From Liolophura sinensis (taxonomy: Eukaryota; Mollusca; Polyplacophora; Chitonida; Chitonidae), in NCBI RefSeq assembly GCF_032854445.1, contig NC_088300.1, positions 1,800,001 to 1,864,000 of the forward strand: a DNA stretch of 64,000 bases, read 5' to 3'. The translations under genes were made by a program, and so were the position numbers. This document shows positions 26,230 to 40,338 of this stretch, piece by piece (position 1 is the stretch's first letter; the number at the start of each line of letters is the position of its first letter). Below the pieces are notes generated by a model, which saw only the letters and a program-made list of their open reading frames with translations, had not been told where the DNA came from and did not search any database.

Positions 26230-29200
26230 AAACCTACTAAAATTTCCATATTTTAATCTATGAACAAATCTGTTCTTGGATGTGTATTTGAGATTGGTGT
26301 ATTATTCCACCAACATACCTGTGCACTAATGCGGATATAATATAGTTGGTTTTAGTCTCATCTGTCTTTGTGACTTCGGTTTTACAATTGTTATTAATAC
26401 ATACTGAACAAGTACCCTTGCACCATTTATCACTAGTACCAGTAATGTTTCTTCAGTGGTGGGACTTCATGATCAGTTTTATGTGTATAAACAGACAGAA
26501 GTAAAGATGGACTGGGCAGTGGGTTTGGTTCATGAACACTGGTGAACCTGGGTTATGTCAGACTGTAGCCCCTTGATCTGAGCACACCAAAAGTTGATCC
26601 AACTGGATCCCAAAGGTCATCGTTCTCTAGTACTTTACCAAAAATACCTTGGTATCCTTGTTTAGTGGGCCAGACCCTGTGGCTGCAGCAATTTTGTAAG
26701 GGCTGCCGGCTGCCCGGGTAGATTTGATACCATCGCCTGCTGCAGCTGTGCTCTTATGTACTTGTACATGTATATGCACCAGAAATTCCTACGCTTTTGT
26801 GTGTAAGAGGACCTGCATATTTGAATTCTTTTTTTGTTTGAGAATTTGGTATTTTTACCTGTCAAAGCTTAGTAGCACATGAATTATGCTTCATTATGGA
26901 TGAGTGTAGATTGCTTTGAAAACTAATCCAAGTTTGCACCATGGAATCATTCAATGAGGATGAAGAGTAGAAGTACATAATCTCCATTTGACTACAGGGA
27001 TATGTGTGCTAACAAAGGAATATGTATTTCTGTTTGTTTGATGACCTTCTTGTCCTGCCTTAATACATTTCAGATCATCAAAGCTGTAGACAAAAGCATT
27101 TATTGTGTCACGAAAAAGGTGTGCTAGTGACCTATTTTCTTAATATGTAGGTCATTTATTTTGTAAAACTTGGTCAAGGTGGTTTGAAGGACAAGTGATG
27201 AGCCCCCCAGCCTACATGCCCATTTTTTCTTGCGTCTTTCCTCTCCATTTTTCTCCCATTTTTTGTGTACCAAATTTTACTTTTTCATGCTTTTATCAGT
27301 CGAGTGAAGACTAGGAGTAAAGCTTAACGAGTGAGTCTTGAGGTTTGTATTGGGTAGTGGAAGTGATTACAAACACAGCCTGTGCATGTTTTCTGCGATG
27401 AAATGTTAGGCATGGGCCCGTCAGTTCCTCATCCAATCTAGATTGCGCAAACAGGGAAGCTGGCATTTTGGTGGCCTGCTGCCAGCCAAGGCACCAGTCT
27501 GTTACACCGGCTTCTGCTTATCAATGAGCAATGTATCGTGTGTAATAGGGGATAGATAAATACATTACAGGTTTGTAATGAACCAGTAATATGTACTTAA
27601 AATATAAATGTTTACAGCTTGGTGTTTTGTTACTCGAAGATATCTCAAGAGAAAAGTAGACAAGCATTAAAATCTTCCATTCGTTGGTTTCTCTTTGTTG
27701 TATTTAAGGAAAAATATATATGCTCCTTGTATTTTTAAGGAAACATCTTGGGGAAATTGATGCAAAATAAAGAAACATTAGTGACTTGTCTTCAGTTCCC
27801 TGCTGTGTTATTCATAGCAACGAACAGTTGCTTACAGGCATGTTCTTCTGGTCCAAGGATTTCATAGAAGTTAGAAAAATATTAATTGGAAAACATTTTA
27901 TCTTCCTGGATCAGCAAACAATCATGTGATTCGTAAAATGGCACCAAGGAACAGTGTTGTTTTGGTAGCTGTCCTAGGTGCCATCAAACTGTTCCTGTAC
28001 ATTGTCATTGGCTGATGGGGAATCGTGGGAAAGTTGTTCTCTTCTCCTGATCTCAGAGCGTGGACAACTTCCAGAACGCACCACAAGTCTACGTGCTGGG
28101 CTTGATGATCTGTGATAATGCCAGATAGCTCAGACTAATATTATTTTGATCTTACAGGACATCAAGTAGACCTGGTGAGGGCCATCCTGCATAGCTGTAC
28201 ATTATACATGTACATGTAATCAGCAGAATGGTTTGGAAGATGCCTTGTGACTTTCTATGCATATAATTCACATAATGAAAATATTTACTGAAAAATATTA
28301 TCATTGACGGAAGTGTTTCAGTACCTTATTTTAACCAATTAGTCTGTCATTTGAATAGGTTAATGTTGTAACATGTCATGGTTACCAAGCACATCATGAG
28401 CAGTTTAGCTGTATAACAATGTAACTAATACACAGTAGATCAACTTTTGCTGTTCCAATAGTGGCTAATGAGATGGCTGTATTGATTAATTTATTATGAA
28501 AACAGCAAATGAGTTCACAGTGAAATATGTCGGGACATATTTTCAACATTTTGTGTTTTTTTCACTTGCACCGGTTAAGCTTAACATGAGCTCAATGCAG
28601 TCACCAGAGACTTTCCTCACTGATTACTGCACTATTAAAGTCACCCTGAACACCTTCTGCTTTTAGCCTGTGGCAAGGGCACTGAGTGCGCGCTAAGTGC
28701 ATATTGCCAGAGCAGCATGTAACTAAACCTGATTCATCTGTAGAATTTGAGATATCCCAGATCTCCTAACATTGATTCTGTGATAATGGGTTTAATTTGG
28801 TATTAACTCATTCTTTCTAAAAATATGGCATCCTGGTATTTTTGTACTGTGCAGTTTTTATCATGATGCGTTTGTACAAGTACTTGTGGAAGATGTAATA
28901 ATTGTGTTCAAGATAGAAAGTAAATAAAAAAGTAAACCAAATGGCCAAATGTAGACTCTTGGATCTAGATCATCTTTTGAAGCTTGATTTTGAAAGGTTT
29001 AACAAGTTAAAAATACTGTGATATATTATAGATTATTGTTATTTCAAAGTATTCTCTTATGTGGTTATTAATTGCGAAAGTAATGATTACAGTCAATGTG
29101 TTCCTGGTGGAGAATCTTCCCAGACAGAAATGTTTGTTTGATCTTACAGGGAGTTTCCTCTACCAATTTCCATGTACATGTACATAATAGCTATTCTTTT

Positions 29201-29328
29201 ATTATTGTACTATTATATATTCTATGTGAAATTGGAATGTTTCCATATTGCTTCAAAGTGACAGTACAGCACAGGTACATGCAGGAATATGACCCAGTGA
29301 GGTAAGGAAATGGTACCATACTACAGTC

Positions 29329-29526
29329 TTGGGCTCCCCTCTGAGGCTGATGTTTTTTGAAGATGTTCCCCATGTGGTTCATACCCTACAGATTCTGGCC
29401 AAAAACCTTCCAATCTGTTTAGGGCATTTTGCTACAGGCGCAAAACCAATTTCACGCTCAATTATGACAGATGAAGATTTATTTGAGAAGATTCGCAGTA
29501 TTAAGAACAAGTTTAGCAACAATTAG
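29329..29526 (+). other. exon-like open frame, unrecognised
   Basis: About 60 codons read with a protein-like composition (for example VVHTLQILAKNLPICLGHFA and MTDEDLFEKIRSIKNKF) to a stop at 29524-29526. An AATAAA lies about 190 bp downstream. It could be a terminal exon of an unseen gene, a retrocopy fragment, or chance. I do not recognise the family. Confidence 0.25.
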
Positions 29527-31914
29527 GGAAAAAAGAATCCAGAACATATTGGGGTTTTAATCCCCATTTGCTTATACTTGTTGGTGAACACCACTAGTTC
29601 TTACCTCTTTAATATGTAGTACTGTATGTGTTTAAAGGAAAGATCTAAGGTACAATTTAAGCTATTTATCAGTTCTTTCTGTTATGTGGTTTCCACATTT
29701 GTATTCCTATGCCAAGAATAAAGTAATAACAACCAGGAGCTGTTTTCCCACCAGCCCAACTGAATGAAATTCCAAAGTGTTCATTTTACCCACCAGTGTA
29801 AGTTTTAAACTTGGAGATGATGAAACAGGAGGTATATACATTGGATAATGTTACCAGATGTGTACATTGTATGTCAGATTCAGGATGTAGTACACATTAA
29901 ATGTGTCTGGATAAGGGGGATGAGAGGGAAAGGGGTTGACAGAACATTCCTGGAACTCAAAGGGCAGTGGCCATCTTTCATCACTTCTAAAATTGGAAAT
30001 CATCAAGTTTCGTTCCCTCATATCCGTTTATTAAAAGAAAGTGGGTTGTTTATTTTTTGACTCAAAGAATTTGGATTTTCACAATCGATTCATTGTACAT
30101 ATATGTTTGGCCATATTTTTTAATGAATGACTATATCTTTGTGACAAATTTGTGAAAGTTTTGGATGGAAACCTGCTTCAAAATTAGGACACGTAAAACT
30201 GTTTTGTTTTTGTATTTTTCTTGAAAATTCCAGCAAGAAATAGCTGACTACTAATGAATGAGGGCTAAGAGTACCTCTAGCCACACCTCTAAGCACTCAA
30301 GGATGGTAACTTTCACAGGCTGGAGATTAACAGACTAGGAGGCTTATTGCCCAGTTTATTGCTGTAAATGGGACCAATTACAGGTCATTTAATCAACTTG
30401 TTTATTCAGGTGTGATTGGTTACATAACAACTCTCCTGATTGGTCATTAGAGAGTAGCAATGAAGTTACAACAGCCATTGAAATGTAACAGCAGGCTGTC
30501 AGTTTAAAAGAATAACCAGGGAGAGACTGGTTTAACCATAATGTTAAATCAACACATAAACGCCCATCATACAAGGGAACAGTGATAAACGCTTCAGCGT
30601 GGTTGCTGATTTGAGAGCAAACTTAAAAACCCACAAATTTGTTACTGGTACTCTCTTTAAGTTTCAGTTCTTGCCAAGTTGTAGTTTCTTTCCAACATTG
30701 GTAACATTTATCTTTATTTTTGGTCTGATTTAATTTCAGGTGACATACCATACCAAATTTCAGCCTTATAAATACAAGGACTGAACTCTTTGAAATTTAA
30801 AAGTTCTGAAAGTGTCAACAATTTACCTTTTTTGCATAACTTACATGTGCCTGCAAGCAATTTCTTCTTTCATTAGTGTGAGTGACTAGCTGATCAGCAT
30901 CCCGTCTCTATCAAAAACTCCATATAATTAAAATCCCAGGGGAACTGTAATCAATTTTTATGAGTGTTCAATTAAATTGCATGATTAGAAATTACTGGAA
31001 AATTATTTTTGTCCATACACATATTTATTAATTTATTTGCTTGGTACTTCCATGTGTTATTTGCCACATATGATGTTACTGACATATTAGGATGAAATGA
31101 TGGTAGAATGGCTGGCAAAACTGCCTTGGTGTTTTTAAATTAAAAGACAATGAAGATATCTTATTTTCACAGCAAGCACAGAAGCCTGGGTTGGTTTTAG
31201 TTTGGTGAAGGACTATATTTAGAGGACACAGTTTGCCACAATTTCACAAGTTTGACAGTTTAGACATGGGATATCTCTACTAGTCTGTCCATCCAGTAAT
31301 AGAGATAGCGAGCTGCAATAAGATGACCATTGGGGTGTTCCTGCGGCTAGCACTGCCTGGTAGCCACAGTGGACACTAAAACAACTGTGATGGTCTGGCC
31401 AATTGACCGGCTGTTTGACCATGTCCATCTCTGATAATGGTCAGCAAACCAGACAACAGCATATGTCCTGATAGCTAAAGCAAACCAGAAGTACAAATTG
31501 ACAAAAGCAACATTGAAATCCTGACCAGAAGTTAGATGTGTGAGCATGTGTTAGGATGGGAATGGTTTGTATGTGAGGGTTGTCAAAGCGCCTGCTCCTG
31601 GGTGTAGGAAACATCTGGTCTCTTGGCCTTAGCATCCCCATTGGGCCAGAGCACATGTGGGCCCTGTCTTTACCAAGTCATATCACACTTTATCATGCAG
31701 CAGTCATGTACATGGGGACATTCTGGTGGGTAATGGGGCTCACTCAGGAATTTTTTTTAATATTGGAAAAGTTTGTTCAAATTGGAATTCTCAAATTGAT
31801 CTGCTAATTCATGCTTTTTGCAAAGCTGAGAATTTATTCAGAATACTGTCCATGCTCATGACAATAATGTTTGATCATGTTCCTGAAACTTGAATTGATT
31901 ATGTGTAAATAACA

Positions 31915-32097
31915 TTGATAGAGAATATTGATCGTGTGCAAGAGGTGAATATTGATCATTTTGATCACTTTAGAATTGAGTTGATTATGTTAAGGTTGAT
32001 GGAGACTATTCACCGTGTTCATAAAGCTAATGTGGATCATTTTGATGATGTTCTCAAGAATTGCGTTCATCATGTTCACATTGCTCCAAAAGTTTGA
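31915..32097. repeat. two diverged ~81-bp direct repeats
   Basis: Units beginning ttgatagagaatattgatcg (31915) and ttgatggagactattcaccg (31996) share a middle of the form aatRTtGATCATTTTGATcac. The 81-bp period keeps one frame open through both. The units are strongly diverged, so this is an old duplication. Confidence 0.6.
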
Positions 32098-33550
32098 TCA
32101 TGAGCATGAGAAATATAGAAAGTGCTGGCTGTAGGAGCAGACCCGAACACTAACATTAATCTTTGTAGAGAAATGTTAGGAGCTGCTCAGCTGTCATTTT
32201 TTGAGCTGGGAGCTTTTTTCCCCATATTATAGTAAGAAAGATGTCATATATTGCACCCTAGAGCTTTCAATTGTATAAAATAAGCTATATTCAGTTGTAC
32301 AGTGTACATGGAAATGACATTTTTTGCAGTGAAATTTGAGGACTGTTGTGGATATAAAAAGTAGCATTTTCTGGATTGTGCAACATGAGCACTTCGCTGA
32401 AAGTGGAGGCATGCTTTAGATATGATAATGTCTTACACTTTTAGGTTAGGTGCAGGGGGAGTAGTGCCCCTGGAGGAGCCCCCAAGCTCCAGATGTGAGG
32501 GTTGTGCTGTGTTTTGCTAGTTGGGAGGTGATGCCAGACAGGAGGCCTATGACAGTGACTGTAACCCGAGACTTGTGGGAGAGAGAATGGAGAGACAGCC
32601 CTGCTCTGCCAGCCCCTCTTACTATCTCTGCCCTCCCAGCACATCCCTTCTCCCCAGCATCACTATCACAGCCTTCTGACAGAATATTATCAATAGCTCT
32701 TTTGTCAAAGGAGGTTCTTAAAGTAGGCGGTTGTGTGAAAGAGAGAAAAAATGAAGGGCAGTGAACTCTTGCCATCTTTGTTTTTCTTGCCAGATTTTGT
32801 CTTTCTTCATTGATCTGCAGACTGTGTTTCATGTGACTTCTTAGGATGGTCCGTTTCAGTTTGCCTGCCTTTAGGACATGTGGTCTTTATGGTTGTAGTG
32901 TGGGAAGTGGGGCAGAGGATTGATTTTGTGGTATTTTGTTCAGAAGTTTACATGATATAGAACTAAGCATTGTGGAAAGAGTTTCCATAAATACATAAAT
33001 ACACACACTATAGCACATAATTTAAATTGAATTATGTGTAAATTCCCATATCCAGTCCTTTTATGGATAAATCTGTTCTAAAATCTGACGTCCTTCTGTA
33101 ATTGTGATACATGAAACCTGGAGTATGCAACATAAACTGAAATCAACTAATTAAAGAGATTTGTAAAGCATTCTTTTGGAGGCATTTTACTAAAATGTGT
33201 CTTCTTTTAGATTCTTTAAATTCAGAGGGTTTGTTTTGTGAATAAAATTTGGTTAAACTTTAAGCCTTTATGGTATTGATGTGACCCTTATTGACTTGTA
33301 GACTGGGGTCTGTGAGCTAAAGCTATTTATGTTAGGCTGGGGCCACTCCTGCTCTCTCTCAGAGGGACAGTTATTGTCCCATCAGCCTGCCCTTATCAGA
33401 CCAGTATCACTAACAGCTGAAGGGAGCTGTTCCAGGATTGTTTTCCTCCCTAATCACTCTATAATCTCCCCCAAGAGTCTGTTCTGCTGTCTCAGCTTTA
33501 AGCTAGCTCACCTGTCTACCTAAAGAAGCAGCTCATTTCTGCGGATTTGT

Positions 33551-33564
33551 GGGGGGGGGGGGGG
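33551..33564. repeat. homopolymer G tract
   Basis: Fourteen consecutive G residues; prone to sequencing and length error. Confidence 0.95.
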
Positions 33565-34580
33565 TCACAACTGATCGGAAGGCCAGAATTTCAGTTTTAG
33601 AATGCATGTGTTTCCTCATAAGGCCTAAACTGCTAGTACCAGATTTTGAAGTAATGATTGTTAAACTTTTTCTTTAATTGTGCTAAAAATATGAAATTAT
33701 TTACATGTATGTGTAGTTTTCTGTTGGGATTAGATTATGAAAAATTCTTATTAGATTATTGGATTATGAAGGAAGCTTTTATATACTCAGATACAGTAAA
33801 TAACCTGATGTAAAGTTTCATGGAGGACTGGGTTGTTTGAGTTAACAGTATGTTACTCAGTTATTGAGTTGGGATGACTTGTGTCACTGTAAAGCAGGCT
33901 TTTGTTATGTGTAAAAGGTGGACTGAGCAAAACCTTTAGGGATCTCCCAGAGCAAGCTAGAAAGCATCACACTTACCCATCAGGAATTATCTTGACTGGT
34001 ATCTCTTAAGATATACCAAAGTAGGAATGTCCATCTGTGTTGATAATTTCAGAAGGACTTGTCTGTCTGACCCCTAATTAGTGCCCCTTAGCCAGTAATA
34101 AATGTGGAGAGGGCAGGACTCTTCCCTCACAATCCCCACACCTCTGACCATTAACATATCTACAGCCTCAACAGCTGCTTAAGGAATGACAAGTTTATTA
34201 AGCATGGATTCCTTGGTCCAGGGGGACAAGAGTTCATGGCTGGACATACATGTTGTACAGCACTAATACAGGCTGCCATATTGACTTGTCAGTTGATTTT
34301 CTGCTAATAATATGCAAGCCAAATACCCAAGTGTTTTGGAGCAGGTGTACATGTACCTGGTAGGACAAATCCTAACATGTTAGGAAAAACCTTGTCTGCC
34401 GTGGAACTGTAAAACCTGTCCTGTACTAGTGAGCGTGAGGTATAGATTTGATAGGTGAGGTGAGTTAGAGGTGGTCATGATCGATTTGGGGTAGTCCTTT
34501 TGATGTGTTTTTTGGGAGAATAAGGGTTGATGAGTTCATGATATGTTGAACCATGGATGAAAGATGAATTTGGAGGGCAT

Positions 34581-34619
34581 GAGGTGGGGTTGGGGTGGGT
34601 GGGTGGGGGGGGGGGGGGT
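34581..34619. repeat. G-rich tract with quadruplex potential
   Basis: Runs ggtggggttggggtgggtgg followed by a long G run give more than four G-triplets within 40 bases on the + strand. Confidence 0.85.
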
Positions 34620-36849
34620 GTAGGAGGGTGTACATGTAGTCAGAAGTGACACAGTTGGACAGAATTCTTCCTGGGGTGGGACCCCACGCTCTTATTCCCA
34701 GCCTCATACATGTATTAACTAGTCATGATATCTCCCACAGAGCTAACTGCTGCAGTTCAACAGAATTTCTCGGCTGAATTTTTCCCATCTGTGACTAACC
34801 CTTGAAGTTAACATTCCAAGATGTAGTAAAATGTGTCCAGCTTCATACTCAATTTTCCTCCTGACCACTGAAGCCGTCTCCCAGGCAGTTCTGGAGCTAT
34901 CTCCCCTCCAAACCGTTCAATCATTCTGAAACAATGTTTTGTAAACAGCTCTCATAATGTATTAGGTTACAACCTGTTTTTTTTCTGTGGGTTTGTATGT
35001 TTTTTGTTTTTTTTTTGTTCGTCCACTAAATCGTACCCTGAGTAATGCTATGCTTTGCCATCAGACTTAGCCACACGTGTAGGTTATGGCTGACCTTGAA
35101 GGTATACTTGAGGCAGTAGCATCCTGACCCAAGATGTCTGTAAACCGAACATGTACTTCATGAAGAATGGACCATTTTGTGATCAAAGTTCCACAGACTG
35201 GACCGATTCCTGTAAATCTTATTACCACCACAACCTTTCCTATACTTCATGCTGTTGTTTAACATTTGACATCAGAACAGGAGAACTACCTGTACATATT
35301 GTTGGAACTTGTTAGCAAATTAACTAAATGTGGAAGTAAAGTGTGGAATTACATAGTGAACATACTGGTTACATGTAATTGTGCTTTACTCATATTTGAG
35401 TAAGTCGGTAATATATAATTGCAGAAGGGTATTCAAGGAGTAATTGCATATCAGTATGAAATTTTAATATGGTTGAAGTTTTCTGCAAAAAAAACATTCA
35501 GAGTTAATGTGCCATAATAATAAAACAAAATAAATTCATTTAGGAAAAAATGTAATGGATAGATCAAAAAGGTTTTGTGAAAGATCTGTAATGAACAAAT
35601 GTGTAAAAAAGTTGAAAGCTCAGCAAAACAGCGTGAAAATGCCAGTTGTGAGTAGTGGCATGGGTTAGTTGTGTGTTGTTCACTGTTCTGTAATAGTAAC
35701 GGCTGTCAGAGTGCTACACCGATTCAAGGCCAACGATCTTTAGCCTCTGATCTGTTCCCAAGGAGTAAATTTCACCTGGTGGAGAAGTGTTTTTGCCAAC
35801 ATAAGCTGGCAATAATTATGCAAGCAGAGTTTTTGAGATGCTTCATTAACGGTCTTCTTCTTGGAATCTCATTGGCTGACTGACAGATGCTGAGTGGTTT
35901 ACTGTAGTTCGCCTGCTGCTGTTCTGTGCAGTGATGTGTTTTTCACTTTAATGTTAACTTTCGGCTGGAAATTTATTGAGGATATTTTTAGAACACTGCA
36001 GGGGAGGAAATATATTAATTTGGAGCTTAAAGTGAAGCTGTTGTCTCGAAGACTCTTAAATCTTTATAAACCTTCTTTCAAGTAAACTTTTTGGGCTTCT
36101 CCTCTTACTTCCAAAACTGGAATTTTAAGACATTGGCACTACTAGTATTAGGAGAGTGAATGGAAATTATTGAGTTAAACTAATGCAGTTACAACATGTG
36201 TCACTGAAGATGGATATTGTAGAAGCAAGTGCAAAGGCAAAACTGAAGTTAAAATTTCTAGTTTTTTTGTTGATTGTTCACCTCAAAAGAACAATACTTT
36301 TCAGCCAATGATCATCATCCATCTTTGGCAATTTTCTGAAAACAGGTTTTGGTTTTGCTAAAAGTCACAATTGTTCATTAGGTGTGTGTTGGATGAAAAC
36401 ATGCCTTCTGCATAGACATTTTAAAGCCATACCTGATTTGCACATATTACTGGGAAGTTAATCTAATCCTTTACCCTTTTACTTGGGGTACATCTGAGGT
36501 TTACCATTAGGGTGCAGCATATCTAAATTGAGGTGTGTCTAAGGTATACTTAAACATCAATAAATGCATGATTGGGTTGTTGTTCCACAGCCTGGAATAT
36601 ATGTGCATATTGTTCAGGGTAGCCATTTTGGAATAATCTGGGGAAAATATATCAGTACTCTGTGATTGGTCAGTATTTGCACCCTGAATGGCAAGTCAGT
36701 ATAGGGTGAGATAAAGGCTTATATTTACTTAGTAAACATTTTTTTTGCACAAAAATATTTGTAATTTTGTATTTAACATTTTGTCTGAAGTAAAATGTCC
36801 AAATCTGATCTCTTAATTGTTTTGAAACTTTTTTGAAAAAAGTGGCTCA

Positions 36850-37140
36850 GGTGTAGCTAAGGCACATGACCACTAACTTATAATCAAAAATTCTCAATGT
36901 TTCTAAGGTGTATGTGAGATACATCTTCAAAGTGTTGATTTTTTACAAAGTTGCTGAGGTGTATTTGAGGTACATTATCTCGTGTTCAAAAACCACTCCA
37001 AAACTCTAAAAGATTCTATGGTGTACCTGAGGTACAACTTCTCAGTGTTAATTTTTTTCAAAGTTCCTAAGGTACATCTGAGGCATAGGCATACGACTTG
37101 GGTGTACATGAGGTTCAGTACACATCAGAAAATATAGATG
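36850..37140. repeat. degenerate repeat leading into the 41-bp array
   Basis: Diverged copies of a motif like gctgaggtgtatttgaggta recur at irregular 60-90 bp intervals. They resemble the gaggtgtac core of the array that follows and may be its older flank. Confidence 0.55.
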
Positions 37141-37495
37141 AGGTGTACACCTCATCCATTCCTCAGACTGAGACTAAAGTGTACATGAGGCGTACACCCC
37201 ATGCACACCCCATCTATACGTCACACTGAGGTGTACACCCCATGCACACCCCATCTATATGTCACACTGAGGTGTACACCCCATGCACACCCCATCTATA
37301 CGTCACACTGAGGTGTACACCCCATGCACACCCCATCTATACGTCACACTGAGGTGTACACCCCATGCACACCCCATCTATGCATCACACTGAGGTGTAC
37401 ACCCCATGCACTCCCCACCTCATTTATACGTCACACTGAGGCGTACACCCCATGCACACCCCATCTATATGTCACACTGAGGTGTACACCCCTTG
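37141..37495. repeat. 41-bp minisatellite with palindromic core
   Basis: About eight units of a 41-bp repeat (gaggtgtacaccccatgcac then accccatctatacgtcacact) run with little divergence; successive gaggtgtac starts at 37228 and 37269 fix the period. Each unit contains the perfect palindrome ggtgtacacc. A short open frame through the array is a by-product. Confidence 0.93.
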
Positions 37496-37825
37496 TGTGT
37501 AAGGGTTATATTATGAAGTTGCTTCATGTACATGTATATATTAATTCTCTCAACAGACTTGGTTATGGCCACTAACATAGGTTACACTGAAGTTATCACA
37601 CGAAAATTGTGATGTCATTTGTGTGCTTACCAAACATTAGGTATAGTCAGAGTAGGTGTCAAAGGTTTTGGTGCTAATGGGACCAGTGCTGTTATGTGTA
37701 AGAGCAGTAATTGATTTAATAAAAGTGGCATCAATTAGAGGCAAAGCTCACATAAATACAGAAAACATCCTCTAAGATTAAGGTCCCTACAGTGAATATA
37801 TTCATAGTAATTTGCTGAACTGCTT

Positions 37826-37975
37826 TTTTTGCTTTTTTTGCTTTTTTTTGATGGGAGTTCTACAGCATGCTCAAGAATATTTCACTTAAACGACACGGCC
37901 AGCATTATGGTGGGAGGAAACCAGGCAGAGCCTGCAGGAACCACAACCATCCGCAGGTTACTGAGGTACAAGCAA
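37826..37975 (-). mobile_element. SINE copy, 5' truncated
   Basis: On the - strand it reads the conserved SINE body: the + strand shows ctcaagaatatttcactt, ggccagcattatggtgggag and gaaaccaggcagagcctg, the reverse complement of the element at 55526-55744. The run of T-rich sequence at 37826-37850 is its A-rich tail. Confidence 0.88.
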
Positions 37976-40184
37976 TCAGCAATATCAACAGTAAAGCGAA
38001 ATCATCAGGAAAACTATTGGAAATTTGTCTTTTTTTCTATTCTTTTTGAGAGAGATGATCAGGATTCGATCTACAGACCTACAATGAATGTTTGCCAAGA
38101 TGTCCCATTTCGTATGTGTGTCTTAAGATAGACATATAGCTCTGCAATTTACCCATAAGCAGTTATCTGTAAGAACCAAAGACTTTGTATTGTGGCATCG
38201 ACTGCACCAAGCCATTGATAATAGGCTCTGTGAAGCAACATTTACATGTAAGTTAAAGACCAGCTGTTTTACATAGATGCTGTTGTTGCCAGGGCAACGC
38301 AGTAACGCACCCCTCCTGAACAGCTGAATCGGCTGTCAGCTTGTAGGTAAGAGATCTGTTTATGTTACCCCCTGGCATAAATTACCCACTGGGTTTCTTT
38401 ATTTTCCCTTACCCAATGCCCTGTTACATCTCCAGTGACAGGGGCCTGGGGTACAGAAAATCAGGTCAGCTTTCTTTACAGCCAGCCATAAAACTGTTAC
38501 AACAACAACAACCCTTAACAGCGACTGTTTTTGGTTATTTATATCTTGCAGTATTTTAGAACTGATGTCCTGTAATAAACATGTATCTCTTTCAGAAACC
38601 GTTGTAATTTGTTTGTGCATGTGTTATTTGAGTAAACACCTGGAACATGCACATTGCATTCACTCAGTCCTGCACCAGAAGACTTGTAAGGACGTGGTTT
38701 AATAAGGTAGTGGCAGAAAAAATGTTTCATCTGATTTACTTATGCTGAGAATCTTGTTGCTTTGAAAATTTCAATTCGTAATGAAACAATTGCTAAAGTT
38801 TTCCAAATGAGAGATGTTGATCTTGGCAAATCAATAGACAGTCATGAACATGGCGATCATTTTATGAGAAAAATGCCAATTGTAGAAAGGACTAAGTTTT
38901 GAACAAATATAGAGGGCTGCCAAAGAAATGCTTGCTGGTGTGGTAAGAAGAAAAATGTTGCTACATGAAATGGTATCAAAGACCTGTCATGGAAGTTAAT
39001 GATGTTGAGGTTTTAGTTTAAAATGGAACTGGCAATGAAAGCCTGTTGCGTTTATTGCCTAAGTGTAGTCTGATTGTTGTAAGAACTGCCATCGGTTGTC
39101 AGGATCTGCTCTGACATCTGCCTCTAGCTGTACTCTGAGCTTGGCACAGTTAGCTGATACCAGGTTGTCTTCACTACTTAAGTCCTCATCTTCATGAGAT
39201 AGCCTGGTAATGCATAAGGATGGTGTGTGATACCAAAACTAAGGCTTCTTTGTCTATAAACTGTGTAGTTGATGATAGATCATAGACTAATCAACTTGTG
39301 TTGTATGTATGTAAACCTGACACGTTTGCATCTGTCCTCATTGCACTGGAAGTGTAAGCATGTGGCAAGGTGCCATGCTGGCTCCAGTCTTATAATATCT
39401 TTGACAGCCACTTTGTTCCCTGATCAGGGTTACTGACAGACCGACTTCCTTGTTCATTTGTGCCTTCACCCCTTGCTGTTACAGAGGACCGCTATCATAT
39501 TCTCCTACAGGCATAACTCTGAGAGCTTAAAACTTGTGCTAGTGTACATCTACAACTGAAAAGAAAAGCTGTATTTTATCCACTCCTGGGTTATTTGAAT
39601 TCTTAGAAATATGTGTTTTTCATGTTTGTACATGTACATGATTATCCATTTTTAGAACTCCAGCAATAGTTATGCAATGCTCCGGAGAAATAATTACCTT
39701 TTGTCATGGATAACATATTTCAGGGGGTTTTCGTGGAAATGTTCATCAAGGTTGACCCAACAATTGACAAAACAAGACAATAAATATTGTCAGAGCAAAT
39801 GACATGTTCATTGAGAAAAGATGGAAATTAACAGGACATTATACCAATATTGTGCTTGTAAGTTTGATTGAAAGATATCTGTTGAAAAACTTGCATAGTG
39901 CATATAGTTGTAGCATTGCCTGCACTGATAATTGAGGTTATGGATGAAGAAACTCTGGCATCTTCCCAGGGCACTGTTTACTGTATACTGTTTTACCATG
40001 TCCTATTTTCCACTGTGCAGTTTAGCTATTCTGTAATTTCCTCTGAAGTAAGAAAAAGGCATACATGTACATGTATATATCCTGTGAAGATTAAGAACTT
40101 CAGTATACATGTTTTTTCTCGACATTGATTTATAGACTGCACCAATAATCATTTGATGACGTTAATGTAATGATGATTTCCTAT
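37976..40184. other. non-coding sequence
   Basis: No supported gene, RNA or repeat before the next SINE. Confidence 0.5.
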
Positions 40185-40338
40185 CGCTGTGAGTTCAAGT
40201 CCTGCTCATGTTGGCAACCTCTGAATGGACAAGCGATTCCCCGGCCTGGTTTTCTCCCATCACAATGCTGGCTGCCATCAATTTAGATAAAACTTCTTGA
40301 GCAGGGCATATAGCACCTATCAAATAAAACCAAATAAT
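40185..40338 (+). mobile_element. SINE copy ending just before a Jagged exon
   Basis: It retains the polymerase III B-box-like gagttcaagtcctgctcatg, followed by the diverged central part (cctggttttctcccatcac, aatgctggctgcc) and a tail rich in aaataaa. The A box and 5' end are lost. Its tail stops about 35 bp before the acceptor of exon 40374-40428. Confidence 0.85.

Larger units (their letters stand above)
24079..31910. other. non-coding sequence with two exon-like open frames
   Basis: Nothing certain is coded here. Two stretches on the + strand have a protein-like look (26032-26229 and 29329-29526) and are described separately. No array or complete mobile element is seen. Confidence 0.4.
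32098..36849. other. non-coding sequence
   Basis: No supported gene. Contains two G-rich tracts listed separately and several short GC-richer patches (for example 32560-32680 and 33340-33490) that I cannot assign. Confidence 0.45.

Noticed and set aside
32446-32832. 128-codon open frame on the - strand in a GC-richer patch, overlapped by another on +
   Set aside because: Overlapping frames on both strands are a composition effect; no motif seen.
37324-37575. repetitive histidine/threonine/proline-rich open frame
   Set aside because: It is a reading of the 41-bp minisatellite with no start or splice context.
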